Shown here one piece after another: positions 8,186-17,487 of a stretch of DNA of 64,000 bases. Location: positions 186,001 to 250,000 of the forward strand of contig NZ_SLXN01000005.1 of assembly GCF_004345855.1 (NCBI RefSeq). The letters are read 5' to 3'. The stretch is from Sphingomonas sp. BK235 (GTDB lineage: Bacteria > Pseudomonadota > Alphaproteobacteria > Sphingomonadales > Sphingomonadaceae). The position numbers and the translations under genes were made by a program. Each line of letters begins with the position of its first letter. The first letter of the stretch is position 1. Under the pieces are notes generated by a model, which was not told the origin of the DNA, did not search any database, and was given only the letters and a program-made list of their open reading frames with translations.

Positions 8186-9127
8186 ATGAAGGACGGCATG
8201 AACGACAGACTGGTCACGCTGATCGGCGGCGGGGGGTTCCTCGGCCGCTACGTCGCGCAGGCCCTGCTCAAGACCGGCGCGCGCGTCCGCGTGGCGCAGC
8301 GCGACCCGCGCCAGGCCTTCTTCATCAAGCCGCTCGGCGGGCTGGGGCAGACCCAGTTCGTCGCCGCCGATATCGCGCGGCCCGAGACGATCCAGCGCGC
8401 GGTCGCGGGCACGGACGCGGTGGTCAACCTGGTCGGCACCTTCGCGGGCAACCTCCAGCGCGTCCACGTCGACGGCGCGCGCATCGTCGCCGAGGCGGCG
8501 CGCGACGCGGGCGCGGCGCTGGTCCATGTCTCCGCGATCGGCGCCGACGCGGACGGCGACTCGGTCTATGCGCGCACCAAGGGCGCGGGCGAGCAGGCGG
8601 TGCGCCAGGCCGATCCGTCCGCGACGATCCTGCGCCCGTCCACCGTGTTCGGGCGCGAGGACCAGTTCCTCAACCGCTTCGCCGGGATGATCGCGCGGCT
8701 GCCGGTGGTGCCGGTGCTGCGTCCCGCGGCGCGCTTCCAGCCGGTCTATGTCGTCGACGTCGCGCAGGCGGTGTTCGCCGCCATCGCCGACCGCGACGCG
8801 CACGCCGGCCACACCTATGAGCTGGGCGGGCCCGAGGTGCTGACGATGCTCGAGCTCAACCGCCGCGTCGCCGAGCATATCGGCCGCCGCCCGCACTTCG
8901 TCACCGTGCCCGACGGCGCGGGCGCGCTGCTCGCCGCGCTGCCGCTGACGCCGATCTCGGGCGACCAGTGGAAGCTGCTCGGCCACGACAGCGTCGTCGG
9001 CCAGGGCGCCGCGGGGCTGGCCGCGCTCGGCGTCGAGCCGACCCCGATCGACGCCGTCGCGCCCAACTGGCTGGTGCGCTACCGCAAGGCGGGGCGCTTC
9101 AGCATGATCAACCAGACCGCGGGCTGA
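8186..9127 (+). CDS. NDUFA9-like NAD(P)-binding epimerase/reductase
   Basis: 313 residues of the atypical short-chain dehydrogenase group related to the complex I subunit NDUFA9. The Rossmann nucleotide loop LIGGGGFLGRYVAQALLKTG is near the start, ADIARPETIQRAVAGTDAVVNLVGT follows, and the substrate half has RPSTVFGREDQFLNRF and YVVDVAQAVFAAI. Such proteins are thought to act as NADPH-binding quinone-related reductases or complex I assembly factors; no exact reaction can be read here. The start may be 8186 or 8198; AAGGA precedes the second. uppP follows 45 bases downstream, so they may be co-transcribed. Confidence 0.85.
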   Translation: MKDGMNDRLVTLIGGGGFLGRYVAQALLKTGARVRVAQRDPRQAFFIKPLGGLGQTQFVAADIARPETIQRAVAGTDAVVNLVGTFAGNLQRVHVDGARIVAEAARDAGAALVHVSAIGADADGDSVYARTKGAGEQAVRQADPSATILRPSTVFGREDQFLNRFAGMIARLPVVPVLRPAARFQPVYVVDVAQAVFAAIADRDAHAGHTYELGGPEVLTMLELNRRVAEHIGRRPHFVTVPDGAGALLAALPLTPISGDQWKLLGHDSVVGQGAAGLAALGVEPTPIDAVAPNWLVRYRKAGRFSMINQTAG

Positions 9128-9172
9128 TCGGCGCGCGGGAGACGCGCCGGTGAGTTCGGGGGGAGAAAGACA

Positions 9173-9982
9173 TTGAACGACCTGCTGATCACCATCCTCC
9201 TCGGCATCGTCGAGGGGGTCACCGAGTTCCTGCCCGTCTCCTCCACCGGGCATCTCGTGCTCGCCGGCGCGCTGCTGGGGCTGAAGGAGGCCGACGCCAC
9301 CTTCGACATCGTCATCCAGCTCGGCGCGATCCTTGCGGTGATCGTGCTGTTCTGGCGGCGCTTCCTGAAGGTCGGCGAAGGGCTGCTGCGGCGCGATCCG
9401 GCGGCGATCCGCTTCACCCGCAACGTGCTGCTCGGCTTCCTCCCCTCCGCGGTGGTGGGCGCGATCGCTTATTCCTCGATCCGCAAGGTGCTCGAGGCGC
9501 CCGGCATCGGGCCGACGGTGGTGGCGGTGGCGCTGATCGTCGGCGGCATCGCGATCCTGTTCATCGAGCGCACCGTCCCCCCGGCCCCCAAGAGCGAGGT
9601 GGAGACGATGTCGTGGCGCGTCGCGCTCGGCATCGGCGTGGTGCAATGCATCTCGATGATCCCGGGGGTCAGCCGCTCGGGCGCGACGATCATGGGCGCG
9701 CGCGCGATGCGCGTCGACCAGGAGACCGCCGCCGAGTACAGCTTCTTCCTCGCCATCCCGACGATGCTCGGCGCCACCACGCTGGCCTTGTGGAAGAGCC
9801 GCGATCTGCCCGGCCACGTCGATTACGGCGCGATCGCGATCGGCTTCGTCGTCGCCTTCATCGTCGCGCTGCTGGTGATCCGCTGGTTCATGGGCGTAGT
9901 GACCAAGCACGGTTTCGCGCCCTTCGCCTGGTATCGCATCGTCGCGGGCACGCTCGCGCTCATCCTGCTCGCGCTGCATTGA
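9173..9982 (+). CDS. uppP: Undecaprenyl-diphosphatase
   Basis: 269 residues of the BacA/UppP family, an integral inner-membrane enzyme that dephosphorylates undecaprenyl diphosphate to recycle the lipid carrier of cell-wall synthesis. Both hallmark motifs are present: GVTEFLPVSSTGHLVLAG with the catalytic Glu in the first helix pair, and SMIPGVSRSGATIMGA in the second half with the key Arg. The remaining sequence is a set of hydrophobic helices. The start is TTG at 9173, supported by the strong GGGGGAGAAAG upstream and by the standard N-terminal distance to the first motif. Confidence 0.96.
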   Translation: MNDLLITILLGIVEGVTEFLPVSSTGHLVLAGALLGLKEADATFDIVIQLGAILAVIVLFWRRFLKVGEGLLRRDPAAIRFTRNVLLGFLPSAVVGAIAYSSIRKVLEAPGIGPTVVAVALIVGGIAILFIERTVPPAPKSEVETMSWRVALGIGVVQCISMIPGVSRSGATIMGARAMRVDQETAAEYSFFLAIPTMLGATTLALWKSRDLPGHVDYGAIAIGFVVAFIVALLVIRWFMGVVTKHGFAPFAWYRIVAGTLALILLALH

Positions 9983-10134
9983 TCCGAAGCGGACCTTCTT
10001 CTCGCGTCCGAGTGGAAGGACGCTGCGCGAGCGCGCAACAATCGAAGTTTTTACGGCAGCTTTACTGACGTATCGGCCAGAAAGTGCGTGACTCACCTAT
10101 GTCGGTGTGAGACGTCGGCCATCGGAGGACACCG

Positions 10135-11574
10135 ATGGCCGACATGCTCAAGTTCGTGGATCGCGCGCAATCCTATCCCGCCAAGCGCGGGGCGGCCGAC
10201 CGCGCCGACGATTTCCGCGAAATTGCCGAGCGCTATGCCACCTCCGCGGCGGAGGACCAGGCCGGGCGCTGCTCGCAGTGCGGCGTGCCTTATTGCTCGG
10301 TTCACTGCCCGCTCCACAACCATATCCCCGACTGGCTGCGGCTCACCGCCGAGGGCCGGCTGCGCGAGGCCTATGAGCTGAGCAACGCCACCTCGACCAT
10401 GCCCGAGATCTGCGGCCGCATCTGCCCGCAGGACCGGCTGTGCGAGGGCAATTGCGTGATCGAGTTCAGCGGCCACGGCGCGGTGACGATCGGCTCGGTC
10501 GAGAAGTTCATCACCGACACAGCCTGGGAAGAGGGCTGGGTCGAGCCGCTCGTCCCCGGCCCCGCGCGCGGCCAGTCGGTCGGCGTGATCGGCGCCGGCC
10601 CGGCCGGACTCACCGCGGCGGAATATCTGCGCGGCCACGGCTATGAGGTCCATGTCTACGACCGCCACGACCGCGCCGGCGGGCTGCTGACCTACGGCAT
10701 CCCCGGCTTCAAGCTGGAGAAGCCGGTGGTGATGCGCCGGGTCGAGCGGCTCAAGGCGGGCGGGATCGTCTTCCACGAGGGGTTCGAGGTCGGCCGCGAC
10801 GCGACGCTGGACGAGCTGCGCGCGCGCCACGATTCGCTGCTGATCGCCACCGGCGTTTATCAGGCGCGCGCGATCGATCTCGCCGGCAACGACCTGGCGG
10901 GCGTCGTTCCCGCGCTCGATTTCCTTACCGCGTCGAACCGCAAGGGCTTCGGCGACCATGTCCCCGCCTTCGAGGACGGCTCGCTCAACGCCGCCGGGCG
11001 CGACGTGGTGGTGATCGGCGGCGGCGACACCGCGATGGACTGCGTGCGCACCGCGATCCGCCAGGGCGCCAACAGCGTGAAGTGCCTCTACCGCCGCGAC
11101 CGCGCCAACATGCCCGGCTCGCAGCGCGAGGTCGCCAACGCGGAGGAGGAGGGCGTCGAGTTCGTCTGGCTCGCCGCGCCCGCCAGGTTCAGCGGCGCCG
11201 AGGGCAAGGTCAGCGCGGTCGAGGTCAACCGCATGCGGCTCGGCGCGCCCGACGCGAGCGGTCGGCGCGCCCCCGAGGTCGCTCCGGGCGGCGCCGAGAC
11301 GATGGCGGCGGACCTGGTGATCAAGGCGCTCGGCTTCGACGCCGAGGAACTGCCGCGGCTGTGGGACGCGGCCGAGCTGGGCGTCACGCGCTGGGGCACG
11401 GTGCTGGTGGACTCGAAGACGCTGATGACCAGCCTCGACGGCGTGTTCGCGGCGGGCGACATCGTCCGCGGCGCCAGCCTGGTGGTGTGGGCGATCCGCG
11501 ACGGCCGCGACGTGGCGGCGACGATGCACCAGTATCTGAAGGCGAAGGCGAAGAGCGAGAAGGTCGCGGCGTGA
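10135..11574 (+). CDS. gltD: Glutamate synthase (NADPH) small subunit
   Basis: 479 residues. The beta subunit takes electrons from NADPH through FAD to the alpha subunit, where glutamine and 2-oxoglutarate give two glutamates. Seen: N-terminal iron-sulfur cysteines (CSQCGVPYCSVHCPLHNHIP, C46, C49, C54, C58, and EICGRICPQDRLCEGNC), the FAD loop VGVIGAGPAGLTAAEYL, the NADPH loop VVIGGGDTAMDC and a final AAGDIVRGASLVVWAI. The ribosome binding site CGGAGGA is strong. The large subunit gene lies about 950 bases downstream, separated by a DUF2059 gene and a remnant region. Confidence 0.97.
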   Translation: MADMLKFVDRAQSYPAKRGAADRADDFREIAERYATSAAEDQAGRCSQCGVPYCSVHCPLHNHIPDWLRLTAEGRLREAYELSNATSTMPEICGRICPQDRLCEGNCVIEFSGHGAVTIGSVEKFITDTAWEEGWVEPLVPGPARGQSVGVIGAGPAGLTAAEYLRGHGYEVHVYDRHDRAGGLLTYGIPGFKLEKPVVMRRVERLKAGGIVFHEGFEVGRDATLDELRARHDSLLIATGVYQARAIDLAGNDLAGVVPALDFLTASNRKGFGDHVPAFEDGSLNAAGRDVVVIGGGDTAMDCVRTAIRQGANSVKCLYRRDRANMPGSQREVANAEEEGVEFVWLAAPARFSGAEGKVSAVEVNRMRLGAPDASGRRAPEVAPGGAETMAADLVIKALGFDAEELPRLWDAAELGVTRWGTVLVDSKTLMTSLDGVFAAGDIVRGASLVVWAIRDGRDVAATMHQYLKAKAKSEKVAA

Positions 11575-12158
11575 TCGCGCGGCCGTTTCTCCTCGCCGCA
11601 CTGGCGCTGGCCGCCGCGCCGGCCGCGGCGCAGACCGGCGCGCCCGGCCCGGGTGCCATCGCCGCGCCCGAGCCGGCGCGGCTCGCCGCCGCGCGGCGCG
11701 TGCTCGACCGGCTGATGCCGCCCGCGACCCGCGCGGCGACCGTCTCCGCGATGGTCGCGCCGATGATGGCGAACATGCGCGAGGGCATGGCGCAGAGCCC
11801 GCAGCTGGGTGCGATGCTGCGCGAGAACGCCAAGATGAAGGCAGTGTTCGATCGCTTCATGGACGCGCAGGAGCAGCGCTCGCTGACGCTGATCCGTGAT
11901 TCGATGCCGGGGATGGTGGAAGCGATGGCGCGCGCCTATGCGCGCCGCTTCGACGTGACGCAGCTCGGCGAGATCGAGCGCTTCTTCGCCACGCCGACCG
12001 GCGCCGCCTATGCCCAGGCGTCGATGTCGGTGATGAGCGATCCCGACGTCGCCGCCTTCCAGCGCCAGATGATGGCGGACGCGATGCGCCAGGCACAGGC
12101 GAGCACCGGCGATCTCGCCAAGGAGATCGCCGCGGTGCAGGCGGAGGCGCGGCAGTGA
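11571..12158 (+). CDS. Secreted DUF2059 domain protein
   Basis: 195 residues, GTG start overlapping the gltD stop (GTGA). A signal peptide (FLLAALALAAAPAAAQ) precedes a helical domain. I assign DUF2059 from the pattern of a helical region with SMPGMVEAMARAYARRFDVTQL, then IERFFATPTGAAYAQASMSVM. The domain has no known enzymatic activity. An exported protein inside a gltD-gltB interval is odd for function but could simply be a hitchhiker on the promoter. Mature protein is Met/Ala-rich. Confidence 0.8.
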   Translation: MIARPFLLAALALAAAPAAAQTGAPGPGAIAAPEPARLAAARRVLDRLMPPATRAATVSAMVAPMMANMREGMAQSPQLGAMLRENAKMKAVFDRFMDAQEQRSLTLIRDSMPGMVEAMARAYARRFDVTQLGEIERFFATPTGAAYAQASMSVMSDPDVAAFQRQMMADAMRQAQASTGDLAKEIAAVQAEARQ

Positions 12159-12171
12159 CGCGGCACGCGCG

Positions 12172-12321
12172 ATGAGGCTGCCGCCCGACTATGTCGCGGC
12201 GATCAAGCAGGCCGCACGCGAGGCGTTCGGCGAGGGCGCGGTGGTGCGCCTGTTTACGCGGAAGTTCGATCCCTCAGCGCGCGATCGTGCTCCGGCGATC
12301 GCCGGCGCCCCGGGGCCGTGA
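12172..12321 (+). pseudogene. Truncated nucleotidyltransferase-like fragment
   Basis: A 49-codon frame starting MRLPPDYVAAIKQAAREAF and continuing GEGAVVRLF. That order, a helix then a VVRLFGSR-type strand, opens MNT/KNTase-type nucleotidyltransferases; here the expected Gly-Ser-Arg and DID metal site never arrive. From codon 29 the sequence turns into unrelated bases leading into a family A repeat, and the frame stops at 12319. I read this as the 5' stub of a gene cut by repeat insertion and deletion. Confidence 0.5.
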
Positions 12322-12373
12322 GCGTAACGTGCGCGGCCCTGGGCTCCTGCCTGCGCAGGAGCACTGCCGTTCA
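12286..12373. repeat. Palindromic intergenic repeat, family A, copy 2
   Basis: First hairpin CTCCGGCGATCGCCGG, spacer, then CTGGG plus the hairpin GCTCCTGCCTGCGCAGGAGC (8-bp stem) and ACTGCCG. It overlaps the end of the truncated fragment at 12172-12321 and seems to be what interrupted it. Confidence 0.65.
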
Positions 12374-12526
12374 ACACGGGCGCACGGCACGCCGGCGCAC
12401 GATTACCCCACCCGAGTCGCGGCGCAGGCCGAGCGCGCCAATCTCGCCTCTCTCGACCTGCCCGATCTGATCGCCGGCACGCGCCGGACCCTCTCTCACC
12501 TGCGCTCCGAGGAGCTGATCCCATGA
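12374..12526 (+). pseudogene. 3' coding remnant translationally coupled to gltB
   Basis: An open frame that includes HDYPTRVAAQAERANLAS and ends SHLRSEELIP. Its stop overlaps the gltB start as ATGA, and its last codons carry the GGAG ribosome binding site of gltB. The frame stays open upstream through the repeat but has no credible start of its own. The sharp stop-start overlap suggests it was once the end of a real gene coupled to gltB; I do not recognise the protein. It need not come from the same gene as the 12172 fragment. Confidence 0.4.
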
Positions 12527-15500
12527 CCGACACGCTCGACGCCCGCCGCCAGCACCTCGCCACCCACGGCATGTACCGCCCGGAATTCGAGGGCGACGCG
12601 TGCGGCGTCGGCCTCGTCGCGGCGACCGACGGGCGCGCCTCGCGCCGCGTCGTCCAGTCCGCGATCGACGCGCTCAAGGCGGTGTGGCACCGCGGCGCGG
12701 TCGACGCCGACGGCAAGACCGGCGACGGCGCGGGCCTCCACGTCGACCTGCCGGTGCGCTTCTTCGACGATTGCGTCGCCGCCAGCGGGCACAAGCTGCT
12801 GCCCAACCGCCTCGCGGTCGGCATGGTGTTCCTGCCGCGCACCGATCTCGGCGCGCAGGAGACCTGCCGCACCATCGTCGAGAGCGCGATCATCGAGGCG
12901 GGCTACACCATCTACGGCTGGCGCCAGGTGCCGGTGGACGTGTCGGTGATCGGGCTCAAGGCGCAGTCGACCCGCCCCGAGATCGAGCAGATCATGATCG
13001 CCGGCCCGCTGCCCGACCAGGTCTCGGCCGAGGAGTTCGAGAAGAACCTGTACCTCGTCCGCCGCCGCATCGAGAAGCGCGTGATCGCGGCGCAGATCCA
13101 GGGCTTCTACGTCTGCTCGCTGAGCTGCCGCTCGATCATCTACAAGGGGCTGTTCCTCGCGGAGAGCCTGTCGGTCTTCTACCCCGACCTGCAGGACCAG
13201 CGCTTCGAGAGCCGCGTCGCGATCTTCCACCAGCGCTATTCCACCAACACCTTCCCGCAATGGTGGCTGGCCCAGCCGTTCCGCTGCCTCGCCCACAACG
13301 GCGAGATCAACACCGTGCGCGGCAACAAGAACTGGATGCTCAGCCACGAGATCCGCATGGCCTCGATCGCGTTCGGCGAGCATTCGGAGGACATCAAGCC
13401 GGTGATCCCCGCCGGCGCGTCGGACACCGCCGCGCTCGACGCCACGTTCGAGGCGATCTGCCGCTCCGGCCGCGACGCGCCCACCGCCAAGCTGATGCTG
13501 GTGCCCGAGGCCTATTCGGACGACATGCCGCCGGCGCACCACGCGATGTACCAGTATCTCGCCTCGGTGATGGAGCCGTGGGACGGCCCCGCCGCGCTGG
13601 CGATGACCGACGGGCGCTGGGCGGTCGGCGGGGTCGACCGCAACGCGCTGCGCCCGCTGCGCTTCACCGAGACCGCCGACGGCCTGCTGATCGTCGGCTC
13701 GGAGGCGGGCATGGTGGTGGTGCCCGAGAGCACGGTGATCGCCAAGGGCCGGCTCGGGCCGGGGCAGATGATCGCGGTCGACCTGCACGAGGGCCGCGTG
13801 CTGCGCGACCGCGAGGTGAAGGACCGGATCGCCGCCGAGCAGGACTATGCCGCGATGATCGGCGAGTTCTCCACCATGGCCGACCTGCCCCCCGCGCCCG
13901 TGGACACGCTGACGCGCTACGCCCGCGCCGACCTCACGCGGCGCCAGGTGGCCGCCGGCCAGACGATCGAGGACATGGAGCTGATCCTGTCGCCGATGGT
14001 GGAGAGCGGCAAGGAGGCGATCGGCTCGATGGGCGACGACACGCCGCTCGCGGTGATCTCGGACAAGCCGCGCCTGATCAGCCAGTTCTTCCGCCAGAAC
14101 TTCAGCCAAGTGACCAACCCGCCGATCGATCCCTTGCGCGAGCGCTACGTGATGTCGCTGCGCACCCGCTTCGGCAACCTCGCCAACATCCTCGACACCG
14201 AGGACCGGCGCGAGCGCGTGCTGGTGCTCGACAGCCCGGTGCTGACCTCGACCGACTGGGCGCGGCTCAAGGGCTATTTCGGCCAGGCCGCGGCCGACAT
14301 CGACTGCACCTTCGAGGCGGGCGGCGGCCCCGAGAAGCTGCGCGCCGCGATCCAGCGCATCCGCAACCAGGCCGAGCAGGCGGTGCGCGAGGGCAAGAGC
14401 GAGCTGTTCCTCACCGACGAGCATATCAGCGAGGACCGCGTCGCCATCCCGGGCGTGCTCGCCGCCGCGGCGGTGCACACGCATCTCGTCCGCCGCGGCC
14501 TGCGCTCCTACGCCTCGGTCAACGTGCGCGCGGCGGAATGCCTCGACACGCATTATTACGCGGTGCTGATCGGTGTCGGTGCCACCACGGTGAACGCCTA
14601 TCTCGCCGAGGCCGCGATCGCCGACCGCCACGCACGCGGGCTGTTCGGCAAATTGTCACTCGAGGAGTGCCTCGCGCGGCACAAGAAGGCGATCGAGGAG
14701 GGTCTGCTCAAGATCCTCAGCAAGATGGGGATCTCGGTGATCTCCAGCTATCGCGGCGGCTATAATTTCGAGGCGGTCGGGCTCAGCCGCAGCCTCGTCA
14801 ACGATCTGTTCCCGGGCATGCCGGCGAAGATCTCGGGCGAGGGCTATGCCTCGCTCCACGTCAACGCCACCGAGCGGCACGAGGCGGCGTACGATCAGGC
14901 GGTGGCGACGCTGCCGATCGGCGGCTTCTACCGCCAGCGCCACAGCGGCGAGGCGCACGCCTATTCGGCGCAGCTGATGCACCTGCTGCAGACCGCGGTG
15001 GCGACCGACAGCTACTCGAGCTACCTGCAGTTCTCGCGCGGCGTCGCCGACCTGCCGCCGATCTACCTGCGCGACCTGCTCCAGTTCAACTTCCCCAGCG
15101 AGGGCGTGCCGGTCGACCAGGTCGAGGCGATCACCGAGATCCGCAAGCGCTTCGTCACCCCGGGCATGTCGCTCGGCGCGCTCTCGCCCGAGGCGCACGA
15201 GACGCTGGCGATCGCGATGAACCGGATCGGTGCCAAGGCGGTGTCGGGCGAGGGCGGCGAGGACAAGGCGCGCTACACGCCCTATGCCAACGGCGACAAC
15301 GCCAACTCGGTGATCAAGCAGATCGCCAGCGGGCGCTTCGGCGTGACGGCGGAATATCTCAACGCCTGCGACGAGATCGAGATCAAGGTCGCGCAGGGCG
15401 CCAAGCCCGGCGAGGGCGGGCAGCTGCCCGGCTTCAAGGTGACCGAGTTCATCGCCAAGCTGCGCCACGCCACCCCGGGCGTGACGCTGATCAGCCCGCC

Positions 15501-17040
15501 GCCGCACCACGACATCTACTCGATCGAGGATCTGGCGCAGCTGATCTACGACCTGAAGCAGATCAACCCGCGCGCGCGCGTCTGCGTCAAGCTGGTCAGC
15601 TCGGCGGGGATCGGCACGGTCGCGGCGGGCGTGGCCAAGGCGCATGCCGACGTGATCCTCGTCTCGGGCCATGTCGGCGGCACCGGCGCTTCCCCGCAGA
15701 CCAGCATCAAATATGCCGGCACGCCGTGGGAGATGGGCCTCTCCGAGGTCAATCAGGTGCTCACGCTCAACGGTCTGCGCGGGCGGATCAAGCTGCGCGC
15801 CGACGGCGGGCTCAAGACCGGGCGCGACATCGTGGTCGCCGCGATCCTGGGCGCGGAGGAGTTCGGCATCGGCACGCTCAGCCTGGTGGCGATGGGCTGC
15901 ATCATGGTGCGCCAGTGCCACTCGAACACCTGCCCGGTCGGCGTCTGCACGCAGGACGAGGCGCTGCGCCAGAAGTTCGTCGGCACGCCCGAGAAGGTGA
16001 TCAACCTGATGACCTTCATCGCGGAGGAGGTGCGCGACATCCTCGCCCGGCTCGGGGTGCGCAGCCTCGACGAGGTGATCGGCCGCACCGAACTGCTGCG
16101 CCAGGTCAGCCGCGGCGCCGAGCATCTCGACGATCTCGACCTCAACCCGATCCTCGCCAAGGTCGACGCCACCGACGCCGAGCGCCGCTTCTCGCTCAGC
16201 ACCTTCCGCAACGAGGTGCCCGACAGCCTCGACGCGCAGATCATCAAGGACGGCGCGCCGGTGTTCTCGCGCGGCGAGAAGATGCAGCTCACCTATTCGG
16301 TGCGCAACACGCACCGCGCGGTGGGCACGCGCCTCTCCAGCGAGATCACGCGCAAGTTCGGCATGTCGACGCTGGCAGAGGGGCACGTGACGATCCGGCT
16401 GCGCGGCTCGGCGGGCCAGTCGCTCGGCGCCTTCCTGTGCCAGGGCATCACGCTCGAGGTGTTCGGCGACGCCAACGACTATGTCGGCAAGGGGCTGTCG
16501 GGCGGCACCATCGTCGTCCGCCCGGCGGTGTCCTCGCCGCTGCGCAGCCAAGAGAACACCATCCTCGGCAACACCGTGCTGTACGGCGCCACCTCGGGCA
16601 AATTGTTCGCGGCGGGCCAGGCCGGGGAGCGCTTCGCGGTGCGCAACTCGGGCGCGACCGTGGTGGTGGAGGGCTGCGGCGCCAACGGCTGCGAATATAT
16701 GACCGGCGGCGTCGCGGTGGTGCTGGGCGCGGTCGGCGCCAACTTCGGCGCGGGCATGACCGGGGGCATGGCCTTCGTCTACGACGCCGACGGCAGCTTC
16801 GCGCGCTCCGCCAACCCGGAGAACATCACGTGGCAGCGAGTCGCCGCGGTGCACTGGGAGGAGCAGCTGCGCTCGCTCATCGCCGAGCATGCGGTGGCGA
16901 CCGACAGCCGCTGGTCGCGCGGGCTGCTCGACGACTGGGAGCGCACGATCGGCTCGATCTGGCAGGTGGTGCCGCGCGAGATGCTGACGCGGCTGGCGCA
17001 CCCGCTCGACGACGCGGAGACGCTGGTGGCGGCGGAGTGA
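12523..17040 (+). CDS. gltB: Glutamate synthase (NADPH) large subunit
   Basis: 1505 residues, full length. The alpha subunit releases ammonia from glutamine, channels it to 2-oxoglutarate and makes glutamate with electrons from GltD. The Ntn amidotransferase nucleophile is Cys27 (GDACGVGLVAA), so a 26-residue propeptide must be cleaved. The central FMN barrel holds the 3Fe-4S ligands C1126, C1132 and C1137 (CIMVRQCHSNTC), and GHVGGTGASPQTS is the phosphate loop. The C-terminal GXGXG beta-helix is visible in repeats such as GGTIVVRP and GAVGANFGAGMTGG. The start is supported by GGAG and by coupling to the upstream remnant. Confidence 0.98.
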   Translation: MTDTLDARRQHLATHGMYRPEFEGDACGVGLVAATDGRASRRVVQSAIDALKAVWHRGAVDADGKTGDGAGLHVDLPVRFFDDCVAASGHKLLPNRLAVGMVFLPRTDLGAQETCRTIVESAIIEAGYTIYGWRQVPVDVSVIGLKAQSTRPEIEQIMIAGPLPDQVSAEEFEKNLYLVRRRIEKRVIAAQIQGFYVCSLSCRSIIYKGLFLAESLSVFYPDLQDQRFESRVAIFHQRYSTNTFPQWWLAQPFRCLAHNGEINTVRGNKNWMLSHEIRMASIAFGEHSEDIKPVIPAGASDTAALDATFEAICRSGRDAPTAKLMLVPEAYSDDMPPAHHAMYQYLASVMEPWDGPAALAMTDGRWAVGGVDRNALRPLRFTETADGLLIVGSEAGMVVVPESTVIAKGRLGPGQMIAVDLHEGRVLRDREVKDRIAAEQDYAAMIGEFSTMADLPPAPVDTLTRYARADLTRRQVAAGQTIEDMELILSPMVESGKEAIGSMGDDTPLAVISDKPRLISQFFRQNFSQVTNPPIDPLRERYVMSLRTRFGNLANILDTEDRRERVLVLDSPVLTSTDWARLKGYFGQAAADIDCTFEAGGGPEKLRAAIQRIRNQAEQAVREGKSELFLTDEHISEDRVAIPGVLAAAAVHTHLVRRGLRSYASVNVRAAECLDTHYYAVLIGVGATTVNAYLAEAAIADRHARGLFGKLSLEECLARHKKAIEEGLLKILSKMGISVISSYRGGYNFEAVGLSRSLVNDLFPGMPAKISGEGYASLHVNATERHEAAYDQAVATLPIGGFYRQRHSGEAHAYSAQLMHLLQTAVATDSYSSYLQFSRGVADLPPIYLRDLLQFNFPSEGVPVDQVEAITEIRKRFVTPGMSLGALSPEAHETLAIAMNRIGAKAVSGEGGEDKARYTPYANGDNANSVIKQIASGRFGVTAEYLNACDEIEIKVAQGAKPGEGGQLPGFKVTEFIAKLRHATPGVTLISPPPHHDIYSIEDLAQLIYDLKQINPRARVCVKLVSSAGIGTVAAGVAKAHADVILVSGHVGGTGASPQTSIKYAGTPWEMGLSEVNQVLTLNGLRGRIKLRADGGLKTGRDIVVAAILGAEEFGIGTLSLVAMGCIMVRQCHSNTCPVGVCTQDEALRQKFVGTPEKVINLMTFIAEEVRDILARLGVRSLDEVIGRTELLRQVSRGAEHLDDLDLNPILAKVDATDAERRFSLSTFRNEVPDSLDAQIIKDGAPVFSRGEKMQLTYSVRNTHRAVGTRLSSEITRKFGMSTLAEGHVTIRLRGSAGQSLGAFLCQGITLEVFGDANDYVGKGLSGGTIVVRPAVSSPLRSQENTILGNTVLYGATSGKLFAAGQAGERFAVRNSGATVVVEGCGANGCEYMTGGVAVVLGAVGANFGAGMTGGMAFVYDADGSFARSANPENITWQRVAAVHWEEQLRSLIAEHAVATDSRWSRGLLDDWERTIGSIWQVVPREMLTRLAHPLDDAETLVAAE

Positions 17041-17049
17041 GGGGGGCCG

Positions 17050-17412
17050 TCAGTCCGCCGCGCCGGTGAGCCAGGCGCGCGCGGCGGCGGCATGGTCGAA
17101 CAGGCGGAGATAGGGCTGGGTCATCACGCGCGTCACCTGCCGGCGCTGGACCGCACCGGTGGCGACGATCGCGATCCGGCTCGCCTTGGGGAACAGCCGC
17201 ATGTTGTCGCGAAAGGCGGCGAGCGTCTCCTGCGGCTGCGGCCCGCCGCATCCTGCCATGTCGATCAGCAGCCGATAGCCGGGGCGAAACTTCTCGGCGA
17301 GGAAGCGCGCCGTGATGTCGTGCGTATAGGCAGCGACCTCGGCCGGGGTGAAGAGCCGGTGCCAGGCGATGTCGAGCAACTGGTGGTCGTGGTGGAAGCG
17401 AGCGGTGTACAT
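17050..17412 (-). CDS. STAS/SpoIIAA-like protein
   Basis: 120 residues with no signal or membrane segment. The strand-helix order (MYTARFHHDHQLLDIAWH, then YRLLIDMAGCGG, then RIAIVATGAVQRRQVTRVM) resembles stand-alone STAS or SpoIIAA-like proteins of alphaproteobacteria, small alpha/beta proteins that usually bind partners or lipids rather than catalyse. No phosphorylatable Ser in the anti-sigma-antagonist position is obvious. It is convergent with gltB and divergent from hrcA; only about 40-75 bases separate it from hrcA, so the promoters face each other in a tight interval. Confidence 0.6.
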   Translation of the reverse strand: MYTARFHHDHQLLDIAWHRLFTPAEVAAYTHDITARFLAEKFRPGYRLLIDMAGCGGPQPQETLAAFRDNMRLFPKASRIAIVATGAVQRRQVTRVMTQPYLRLFDHAAAARAWLTGAAD

Positions 17413-17487
17413 GACGCGCGACCCTGCCACCCAAGCCTTGCAGAAGACTGAAGCTTGGCCGTTGAGCCGATCGGCGCGCCGGCCTAC

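Noticed and set aside
10107..10130. CTCACCTATGTCGGTGTGAG-like dyad before gltD as a regulatory hairpin
   Set aside because: Only a 5-bp stem with a long loop; it can arise by chance and no second copy was found.
14656..17001. Long antisense open frame (about 780 codons) opposite gltB
   Set aside because: High-GC coding DNA leaves long stop-free antisense frames. This one has no family signal and lies entirely under gltB, which is certain.
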